Shown here piece after piece: positions 57,920-64,000 of a stretch of DNA of 64,000 bases. Where the stretch lies: contig NZ_WWCJ01000028.1 of NCBI RefSeq assembly GCF_009857475.1, forward strand, positions 1 through 64,000. The letters are read 5' to 3'. The translations under genes were made by a program, and so were the position numbers. The first letter of the stretch is position 1. Each line of letters begins with the position of its first letter. The DNA comes from Pseudoduganella guangdongensis. Lineage in GTDB: Bacteria; Pseudomonadota; Gammaproteobacteria; Burkholderiales; Burkholderiaceae_D. The notes beneath the pieces were generated by a model, which was not told the origin of the DNA, made no database searches, and worked only from the letters and a program-made list of their open reading frames with translations.

Positions 57920-58910
57920 CAAGGTAGTCATCTTTGGCGTCGGCCTGATCGGCGGCTCGTTTGCGCGGGCGCTGAAACAGGCTGGCGCGGTGAAACATAT
58001 CGTCGGCGTGGATCGCTCGGAGGCGTTTTTGTCGCGGGCGCTGGAGCTGGGTATCATTGACTCGGCCGCCCAGCCCGGCAAACCGGTGTCTGACCCACAG
58101 GGTCAGACACCAGCCAGCCGCCGCCGCGTATCGGTGTCTGACCCTGCGGGTCAGACACCGGTTTGCAGGTTTGAAGAAGCCATCACCGGCGCCGACCTGG
58201 TGCTGCTGGCCGCACCAGTAGCGCAGACCGGCCGCATCCTGGCCGCGATCCTGCCGCACCTCGACGCACACACCATCGTCACCGACGCCGGCAGCACCAA
58301 ATGCGATGTCGTCGCCGCGGCGCGTGCCGCGCTGGGCGAGCGTGCCGCGCAATTCGTCCCCGGCCACCCCATCGCCGGCCGCGAAACCAACGGCCCCGAC
58401 GCCGCCATCGCCGACCTGTACCACGGTAAAAAGACCGTCCTGACCCCGCTGCCGGAAAACGCGCCGCAGGACATCGAACGCGTCGCCCAGGCCTGGCGCG
58501 CCTGCGGCGCCATCATCCACACCCTGACCCCGGAAGAACACGACAGAGTTTTCGCCGCCGTCAGCCATCTCCCGCACCTGCTGGCCTACGCGCTGGTGGA
58601 TGACGTGGCCAGCAAGCCCCACTCAGGCCTGCTGTTCCAATATGCTGCCAGCGGCTTCCGCGACTTCACCCGCATCGCCGGCAGCTCGCCTGAAATGTGG
58701 CGCGATATCAGCCTCGCCAACCAGGCCGCACTCCTGACCGAGCTGGATGCATATCTGGCACAATTAACCCGTTTGCGCGCCAGCCTTGCCGCTGGCGACG
58801 CCGCCGCGCTCGAAGCGGTCTACAGCAACGCCCAGCGCGCGCGCCGGCAGTGGATCGAAACCATCGAAGCGGCCGAGCCGCCGCAGCCGAAAGACGCGGC
58901 GGCAGAATAA
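57912..58910 (+). CDS. tyrA: Prephenate dehydrogenase with in-frame repeat insertion
   Basis: 332 aa from a GTG at 57912, overlapping hisC. The NAD-binding start is 'VIFGVGLIGGSFARAL' and the catalytic region includes 'GHPIAGRETNGPDAA' and 'SHLPHLLAYALVD'. Residues about 56-85 are encoded by an inserted palindromic repeat ('KPVSDPQGQTPASRRR', 'SVSDPAGQTPVCR'), placed between the second and third secondary-structure units in the nucleotide-binding domain. Without it the protein would be about 300 aa, the usual size. The frame is kept, so a working enzyme is likely. Confidence 0.94.
   Translation: MLNKVVIFGVGLIGGSFARALKQAGAVKHIVGVDRSEAFLSRALELGIIDSAAQPGKPVSDPQGQTPASRRRVSVSDPAGQTPVCRFEEAITGADLVLLAAPVAQTGRILAAILPHLDAHTIVTDAGSTKCDVVAAARAALGERAAQFVPGHPIAGRETNGPDAAIADLYHGKKTVLTPLPENAPQDIERVAQAWRACGAIIHTLTPEEHDRVFAAVSHLPHLLAYALVDDVASKPHSGLLFQYAASGFRDFTRIAGSSPEMWRDISLANQAALLTELDAYLAQLTRLRASLAAGDAAALEAVYSNAQRARRQWIETIEAAEPPQPKDAAAE
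58078..58166. repeat. Double palindrome inserted in tyrA
   Basis: Outer arms 58078-58096 and 58148-58166 are perfect 19-bp reverse complements. Inside, each side is itself a palindrome (GGTGTCTGACCC/GGGTCAGACACC at 58085-58111 and 58133-58159). The total length allows the tyrA frame to continue through it. It is a REP/MITE-like element with the same CTGACCC core as the others. Confidence 0.85.
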
Positions 58911-58919
58911 GGAACACGC

Positions 58920-60251
58920 ATGACTGATTACCCGCATTACTTCGACCTGCTGCCCGTACCCCACGTGGAAGGCGCAGTGCGCCTGCCAGGCTCGAAATCC
59001 ATTTCCAACCGCATCCTGCTGCTGGCCGCGCTGGCGGAAGGGGAGACCCGCGTGGTCGACCTGCTGGCCTCCGACGACACCGCCGTGATGCTGGCGGCCC
59101 TGCGCTCGCTGGGCGTCGACTGGACCGAAGAGCGCGACGGCGACAGCACCGTGCACGTGGTACAGGGCGTGAAAGGCAACTGGCCGCTGCGCAGCGCCGA
59201 CCTGTTCATGGGCAACGCCGGCACCGCGATCCGCCCGCTGACCGCCGCCCTGGCGGTGATCGGCGGCGACTATAAGGTGCACGGCGTGCCGCGCATGCAC
59301 GAACGCCCGATCGGCGACCTGGTGGACGCGCTCAACGCGGCCGGTGCCGACATTGAGTACACGATGAACAAGGGCTACCCGCCGCTGCACATCCGCAGCG
59401 GCGCGTTCAAGTCGCCGCGCCTCTCGGTGCGCGGCGACGTGTCGAGCCAGTTCCTGACCGCGCTGCTGATGGTGGCACCGCTGATGGCGCGCGAGCAGGC
59501 CATTACCATCGCCGTCGAAGGCGAGCTGATTTCCAAGCCGTATATCGAGATCACCCTGAACCTGATGCGCCGCTTTGGCGCCGTGGTGGAGCAGGACGGC
59601 TGGGCGTCGTTCACCATTCCGGCCGGGCAGGTGTACCAAAGCCCGGGCACCATCCATGTCGAAGGCGATGCTTCCAGCGCTTCCTACTTCCTGGCGGCCG
59701 GCGCGATTGGCCGCGGCCCGGTGCGAGTGCTGGGCGTGGGCCGCGATTCGATCCAGGGCGACGTGCGCTTTGCGCAGGCGCTGGAGCAGATGGGCGCGAC
59801 CATCACCATGGGCGACAACTGGATCGAGGCCAGCGCGTCCGGCCCGTTGCAGGCGGTGGATATGGATTTCAACCACATCCCGGACGCGGCGATGACCATT
59901 GCGGTGGCGGCGCTGTACGCGCAGGGCACCACCACCTTGCGCAATATCGCTTCCTGGCGCGTGAAGGAAACCGACCGCTTGAGCGCCATGGCGACCGAGC
60001 TGCGCAAGCTGGGCGCCATTGTGGAGGAGGGCGAGGACTGGCTCTCGGTCAGCGCGCCGCGCACCTTGCTGCCGGCCACCATCGACACGTATGACGACCA
60101 CCGCATGGCGATGTGTTTCTCGCTGGCTTCGCTCGATGGCTTTATCCGCAAGGGCACCAAGGTGCGGATTAATGACCCGAAATGTGTCGCCAAAACTTTC
60201 CCGGAGTACTTCACCGCGTTTGCGTCGATCGCGAAGCGTGGTAGCGTTTAA
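58920..60251 (+). CDS. aroA: 3-phosphoshikimate 1-carboxyvinyltransferase (EPSP synthase)
   Basis: A 443-aa protein. AroA joins shikimate-3-phosphate and PEP in the aromatic pathway. Motifs: '[19 protein letters not shown]' (substrate site), '[22 protein letters not shown]' (family signature 1), '[19 protein letters not shown]', '[16 protein letters not shown]' and '[20 protein letters not shown]' (signature 2). The Gly-rich [11 protein letters not shown] loop is of the glyphosate-sensitive class I type. It begins ten bases after tyrA. Confidence 0.97.
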   Translation: MTDYPHYFDLLPVPHVEGAVRLPGSKSISNRILLLAALAEGETRVVDLLASDDTAVMLAALRSLGVDWTEERDGDSTVHVVQGVKGNWPLRSADLFMGNAGTAIRPLTAALAVIGGDYKVHGVPRMHERPIGDLVDALNAAGADIEYTMNKGYPPLHIRSGAFKSPRLSVRGDVSSQFLTALLMVAPLMAREQAITIAVEGELISKPYIEITLNLMRRFGAVVEQDGWASFTIPAGQVYQSPGTIHVEGDASSASYFLAAGAIGRGPVRVLGVGRDSIQGDVRFAQALEQMGATITMGDNWIEASASGPLQAVDMDFNHIPDAAMTIAVAALYAQGTTTLRNIASWRVKETDRLSAMATELRKLGAIVEEGEDWLSVSAPRTLLPATIDTYDDHRMAMCFSLASLDGFIRKGTKVRINDPKCVAKTFPEYFTAFASIAKRGSV

Positions 60252-60261
60252 CTTTTAGCCA

Positions 60262-60342
60262 AAACCGGTAAACCAATGCCTGACCCGCGGCCGCCGCAGG
60301 CCAAGTGTCAGGCACTTGTGCCTGACACTGGTTTACCGGTTT
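60262..60342. repeat. Palindromic element between aroA and cmk
   Basis: Outer arms 60262-60275 and 60329-60342 (14 bp, perfect, ends AAACCGG/CCGGTTT). Inside is a second perfect hairpin (60305-60315 with 60318-60328, GTGTCAGGCAC). It ends 13 bases before the cmk start codon, so it may influence cmk translation or act as a transcript end. Confidence 0.8.
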
Positions 60343-60355
60343 AAAACATACACAT

Positions 60356-61024
60356 ATGCCAACATCAAACATCCCAGTCATCACCATCGACGGCCCGACC
60401 GCCAGCGGCAAGGGCACCGTGGCCCACAAGGTTGCGGACAAGCTGGGCTTCCACCTGCTGGACTCCGGCGCCCTGTACCGCTTGACAGCCTTGCAAGCCT
60501 TGCGCCGTGAAACACCCCTGAACGACGAGCACGCCCTGGCCAAGCTGGCCGAGCACCTGCACATCCATTTCGCCGGCGACGCCATCTACCTGTCGCAAGA
60601 AAACGTCAGTGACGCCATCCGTGCCGAGGAAGTTGGCAATACTGCATCAAAAATCGCCGCCTTGCCCGCCGTGCGCCAGGCCTTGTACGGCCTGCAACTG
60701 AGTTTCCGCAAGACACCAGGCCTGGTCGCCGATGGCCGCGATATGGGCTCGGTGATCTTCCCGCACGCCCCTTTAAAGGTGTTTTTGACCGCTTCCGTCG
60801 AAGCGCGCGCCGATCGCCGCTATAAGCAATTGATCGGAAAGGGAATTTCTGCTAGTATGCAAGACCTGCTGATGGATTTGAAGGCACGCGACGACCGGGA
60901 TATGAACCGGGCCATCGCGCCGCTGGCACCGGCAGAGGGGGCGCACATCCTCGACACATCTGCAATGGACGCTGACGAAGCGACTGAGCAGGTGCTGAAG
61001 TGGTGGGCCGCCACCCATAAATAA
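60356..61024 (+). CDS. cmk: Cytidylate kinase
   Basis: A 222-aa NMP kinase with P-loop '[19 protein letters not shown]', '[10 protein letters not shown]', the CMP-binding NMP domain ('SLRIRAEEVG'-like '[22 protein letters not shown]') and '[32 protein letters not shown]'. It phosphorylates CMP and dCMP. Followed by rpsA in the conserved cmk-rpsA-ihfB order. No strong ribosome-binding site is visible before its ATG. Confidence 0.95.
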   Translation: MPTSNIPVITIDGPTASGKGTVAHKVADKLGFHLLDSGALYRLTALQALRRETPLNDEHALAKLAEHLHIHFAGDAIYLSQENVSDAIRAEEVGNTASKIAALPAVRQALYGLQLSFRKTPGLVADGRDMGSVIFPHAPLKVFLTASVEARADRRYKQLIGKGISASMQDLLMDLKARDDRDMNRAIAPLAPAEGAHILDTSAMDADEATEQVLKWWAATHK

Positions 61025-61100
61025 ATAGCTGTTTTGTTCAACCCTCAACCCAGTTGAAGCCGCATAGTGCGGGCCTTACTGGCTAACCTGGAAATAAATA

Positions 61101-62777
61101 ATGGAAAGTTTTGCAGCCCTCTTCGAAGAGTCCCTGTCGCGTCAAGACATGCGCTCTGGCGAAGTGATCTCCGCTGAAGTCGTGCGTCTGGACCACAACT
61201 TTGTGATCGTTAACGCCGGCCTGAAATCGGAAGCTTTCATTCCTGTTGAAGAATTCAAGAATGACCAAGGCGAACTGGAAGTCAAAGTAGGCGACTTCGT
61301 TTCCGTGGCCATCGAATCGCTGGAAAATGGTTTCGGCGATACCATCCTGTCGCGTGACAAGGCCAAGCGCCTGGCATCGTGGCTGGCACTGGAAAAAGCA
61401 ATGGAATCCGGCGAGATCGTCGTTGGTACCGTGAATGGCAAGGTCAAAGGCGGCCTGACCGTTCTGACCAACGGCATCCGTGCTTTCCTGCCAGGTTCGC
61501 TGGTAGACACCCGTCCAGTTAAGGACACCACCCCATTCGAAGGCAAGACCCTCGAGTTCAAGGTTATCAAGCTGGACCGCAAGCGTAACAACGTGGTTCT
61601 GTCCCGCCGCGCCGTCATCGAAGCTTCGATGGGCGAAGAGCGTCAGAAGCTGATGGAAACCCTGAAAGAAGGCACCGTGGTAACCGGCGTCGTCAAGAAC
61701 ATCACCGACTACGGTGCGTTCGTTGACCTGGGCGGCATCGACGGCCTGCTGCACATCACCGATCTGGCATGGCGTCGTGTGCGTCACCCATCCGAAGTGC
61801 TGACCGTTGGTCAAGAGATCACCGCTAAGGTCCTGAAGTACGATCAAGAGAAGAACCGTGTGTCCCTGGGCGTGAAGCAACTGGGCGACGATCCTTGGAC
61901 CGGTCTGTCCCGTCGTTACCCACAAGGCACCCGCCTGTTCGGTAAAGTCACCAACCTGACCGACTACGGTGCGTTCGTTGAAGTTGAACAAGGCATCGAA
62001 GGCCTGGTTCACGTGTCCGAAATGGACTGGACCAACAAGAACGTCGCTCCAAACAAAGTTGTCCAGCTGGGCGACGAAGTTGAAGTGATGGTTCTGGAAA
62101 TCGACGAAGAGCGTCGTCGTATCTCCCTGGGCATGAAGCAGTGCAAGGCAAACCCTTGGGACGACTTCGGCATGAGCCACAAGAAGGGCGATAAAGTCAA
62201 AGGCGCGATCAAATCGATCACCGACTTCGGCGTGTTCATCGGCCTGCCAGGCAACATCGACGGCCTGGTGCACCTGTCCGACCTGTCCTGGACCGAGTCC
62301 GGCGAAGAAGCCGTGCGCAAGTTCAAGAAAGGTGACGAACTGGAAGCCGTTGTTCTGGCAATCGACGTTGAGCGTGAGCGCGTTTCCCTGGGCGTTAAGC
62401 AACTGGAAGGCGATCCATTCAACAACTTCGCAGCCATGAACGACAAGGGCTCCCTGGTGACCGGTACCGTTAAGTCGGTTGAGCCAAAAGGCGCCGTGAT
62501 CCAGCTGTCCGAAGAAGTTGAAGGCTACCTGCGCGCTTCCGAAATCTCCCGCGACCGCGTGGAAGATGCCGGCACCCACCTGAAAGTTGGTGATTCCGTG
62601 GAAGCCCTGGTGATCAACATCGATCGCAAAGCACGTTCGATCCAGCTGTCGATCAAAGCTAAAGACAACGCGGACACCGCTGAAGTGATGTCGAAGATGG
62701 CTGCTGACTCCAGCGCCGCTTCCGGCACCACCAGCCTGGGCGCGCTGCTGAAGGCCAAGTTCGACAACAAGAACTAA
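61101..62777 (+). CDS. rpsA: 30S ribosomal protein S1
   Basis: A 558-aa protein of six S1 repeats. The later repeats show the canonical '[26 protein letters not shown]', '[27 protein letters not shown]' and '[27 protein letters not shown]' forms. S1 binds mRNA leaders at the ribosome and is essential in gammaproteobacteria. Codon use is of the highly expressed type, more A/T-ending than the neighbours. Its order cmk-rpsA-ihfB is conserved. Confidence 0.97.
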   Translation: MESFAALFEESLSRQDMRSGEVISAEVVRLDHNFVIVNAGLKSEAFIPVEEFKNDQGELEVKVGDFVSVAIESLENGFGDTILSRDKAKRLASWLALEKAMESGEIVVGTVNGKVKGGLTVLTNGIRAFLPGSLVDTRPVKDTTPFEGKTLEFKVIKLDRKRNNVVLSRRAVIEASMGEERQKLMETLKEGTVVTGVVKNITDYGAFVDLGGIDGLLHITDLAWRRVRHPSEVLTVGQEITAKVLKYDQEKNRVSLGVKQLGDDPWTGLSRRYPQGTRLFGKVTNLTDYGAFVEVEQGIEGLVHVSEMDWTNKNVAPNKVVQLGDEVEVMVLEIDEERRRISLGMKQCKANPWDDFGMSHKKGDKVKGAIKSITDFGVFIGLPGNIDGLVHLSDLSWTESGEEAVRKFKKGDELEAVVLAIDVERERVSLGVKQLEGDPFNNFAAMNDKGSLVTGTVKSVEPKGAVIQLSEEVEGYLRASEISRDRVEDAGTHLKVGDSVEALVINIDRKARSIQLSIKAKDNADTAEVMSKMAADSSAASGTTSLGALLKAKFDNKN

Positions 62778-62793
62778 TCTACCGGGCACTTAG

Positions 62794-63099
62794 ATGACTA
62801 AGTCCGAATTGATCAACCGCCTGGCTGAGCGTTATTCCCAGCTGGTGGCCAAAGATGCGGAGTATGCCGTCAAAACCATCCTCGATGCGATGACCAACGC
62901 CCTGGCTGAAGGCCAGCGCATCGAGATCCGTGGTTTTGGCAGCTTTGCCCTGAATTCGCGGCCGCCGCGCATTGGACGTAATCCAAAGTCCGGCGACAAA
63001 GTGATGGTGCCTGAAAAACGGGTGCCGCACTTCAAGCCTGGCAAGCAGCTGCGCGAGCGGGTCGATGCGATGGTCGGGCAACCGATCATCGAGGATTGA
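62794..63099 (+). CDS. ihfB: Integration host factor subunit beta
   Basis: A 101-aa HU/IHF-fold protein: '[17 protein letters not shown]', '[31 protein letters not shown]' (the DNA-bending arm with the proline) and '[11 protein letters not shown]'. It pairs with IHF-alpha to bend DNA at promoters and recombination sites. It follows rpsA by 16 bases. Length is as usual. Confidence 0.95.
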   Translation: MTKSELINRLAERYSQLVAKDAEYAVKTILDAMTNALAEGQRIEIRGFGSFALNSRPPRIGRNPKSGDKVMVPEKRVPHFKPGKQLRERVDAMVGQPIIED

Positions 63100-63118
63100 G
63101 TCTCTGGCTAGTAGAATG

Positions 63119-63148
63119 AAGGGGCGGGCATTTGCCTGCCCCTTTTTT
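63119..63148 (+). terminator. Terminator-like hairpin after ihfB
   Basis: A GC-rich stem, 10 bp with one G-U pair and a TT centre, followed by six T. It lies between ihfB and lapA and may end or attenuate the operon. Confidence 0.75.
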
Positions 63149-63163
63149 AATTTGGAACTGACA

Positions 63164-63469
63164 ATGAAATTGATCTCCACCGCCTTTGGCGTTGTCCTGT
63201 TTGTCCTGTTCTTCGGTTTTGCGTTAAAAAACACGCAGGAAGTCGACCTGCACCTGTTCCTCCAATACGAGCTGCGCGGCCCACTGGTGCTGATGCTGCT
63301 GGCCTTCTTCGTGGCCGGCGCCGCCCTGAGCATCCTCGCGCTCACCCCAACCTTGTTCCGCCAGCGCCGCGAAGCGAACAAGCACAAATCCACCATCCAC
63401 TCCCTGCAGACCGCCGCCATGCAAGTGAACGAGCGCCCGCAGCCGGATAGCGTCAACACCCAGCACTAA
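63164..63469 (+). CDS. lapA: Lipopolysaccharide assembly protein LapA
   Basis: 101 aa from the ATG at 63164. Two membrane helices flank 'NTQEVDLHLFLQYELRGPL', followed by a charged cytoplasmic coil, the LapA (YciS) arrangement. LapA works with LapB in regulating LpxC turnover and so lipopolysaccharide synthesis. It follows ihfB after a terminator-like hairpin and precedes lapB by eight bases. Confidence 0.9.
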   Translation: MKLISTAFGVVLFVLFFGFALKNTQEVDLHLFLQYELRGPLVLMLLAFFVAGAALSILALTPTLFRQRREANKHKSTIHSLQTAAMQVNERPQPDSVNTQH

Positions 63470-63477
63470 GAAAAAAT

Positions 63478-64000
63478 ATGGATTTTGAACTCTGGTGGCT
63501 GCTGGGCATCCCAGCCATGTTTGCCCTCGGCTGGATCGCCGCACGCGTCGATATCCGCGCCGTGGTCTCCGAATCGCGCACCCTGCCGCGCGGCTATTTC
63601 CGCGGCCTGAACCACCTGCTGAACGACCAGCCCGACAAAGCCATCGATTCCTTCATCGAGATCGTCAAGCTCGACCCGGAAACCGCCGACATGCACTTCG
63701 CGCTGGGCAACCTGTTCCGCCGCCGCGGCGAAACCGAGCGCGCCATCCGCGTGCACCAGAACCTCTTGTCGCGTCCCGACCTGCCGGCCGAACAGCGCGC
63801 CCAGGCCGAGTATGAGCTGGGCCAGGACTACCTGAAAGCCGGCCTGCTGGACCGCGCCGAAGAGACCTACAAGCGCCTGCTGGACACCTCCTACGCCGTG
63901 CAAGGGCGCAAGGCGCTGCTGGAAATCTTCCAGCGCGAGAAAGAGTGGCAGCGCGCCATCGAAGCCGCGCACGCGCTGCAGGAATCCGGCGCCGGCTCGC
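63478..64000 (+). CDS. lapB: Lipopolysaccharide assembly protein LapB, N-terminal part
   Basis: The gene runs off the right edge; 174 residues are visible. An N-terminal membrane anchor ('FELWWLLGIPAMFALGWIAARVD') precedes TPR repeats ('LNDQPDKAIDSFIEIVKLDPETADMHFALGNLFRRRGETERAIRVHQ' in parts). LapB (YciM) recruits LpxC to the protease FtsH. The C-terminal rubredoxin-like zinc domain is outside the window. Confidence 0.92.
   Translation, partial: MDFELWWLLGIPAMFALGWIAARVDIRAVVSESRTLPRGYFRGLNHLLNDQPDKAIDSFIEIVKLDPETADMHFALGNLFRRRGETERAIRVHQNLLSRPDLPAEQRAQAEYELGQDYLKAGLLDRAEETYKRLLDTSYAVQGRKALLEIFQREKEWQRAIEAAHALQESGAGS

Noticed and set aside
1-64000. CRISPR array
   Set aside because: No regularly spaced identical repeats were seen anywhere. 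The repeats present are palindromic and dispersed.

Overview
The window is chromosomal DNA from a high-G+C betaproteobacterium, most likely family Oxalobacteraceae (Massilia/Duganella/Janthinobacterium relatives). This rests on the gene order ompA-gyrA-(two DUF2059 genes)-serC-pheA-hisC-tyrA-aroA-cmk-rpsA-ihfB-lapA-lapB, on the ubiG-gph-ompA block beside it, on a tmRNA with the tag ANDNSYALAA, and on the protein flavour throughout. Assignment to a genus is inference.

Layout. 1-2.2 kb: end of a gspA-gspB type II secretion accessory pair, mobB and a YjfB-like gene. 2.2-7.3 kb: DUF883-like and S4 proteins, fumC, a short FimV-like protein, a strongly promoted structured RNA of unknown family (about 5655-5860), a 36-bp perfect palindrome, an orphan fliT and an HDOD protein. 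7.4-18.7 kb: M13 and S9 peptidases, a methyltransferase, CsbD, a GST, a MATE pump, a two-domain crystallin-like secreted protein and the cbpA-cbpM co-chaperone pair. 18.7-28.5 kb: a LysR regulator divergent from azoR, an NAD-salvage pair (nicotinamidase-like gene and pncB), a Fur-type TonB siderophore receptor and BluB. 29-35.2 kb: two alpha/beta hydrolases and a cupin interleaved with a two-component system (NarL-type regulator and a 998-aa propeller histidine kinase). 35.3-38.1 kb: an arsenic operon arsR-arsC-arsC-aquaporin-arsH with no pump gene.

38.26-46.70 kb is a genomic island of about 8.4 kb inserted at the 3' end of ssrA (tmRNA, minus strand, 46674-47036). It is bounded by 32-bp direct repeats with one mismatch and is visibly poorer in G+C than its surroundings. 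It carries an excisionase but no integrase, a candidate PD-(D/E)XK protein, two unknown genes, and a four-gene operon: ribbon-helix-helix regulator, C5-cytosine methyltransferase, McrB-like AAA+ GTPase and McrC-like nuclease. The gene set resembles the GTP-dependent LlaJI-type restriction-modification systems more than a plain type IV McrBC. A near-perfect LexA (SOS) operator at 41115-41134 lies between this operon and the divergent unknown genes, followed by two further inverted repeats. This is the best candidate in the window for an undescribed system: an island-borne, possibly SOS-linked, RHH-controlled McrBC restriction-modification unit.

47-64 kb is conserved backbone: gph, ubiG, ompA, gyrA (with Ala at the quinolone position 83) and the aromatic amino-acid supra-operon. 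Long palindromes are scattered here: one follows ubiG, one lies between serC and pheA, one between aroA and cmk, and one has inserted in frame inside tyrA, adding about 30 translated residues.
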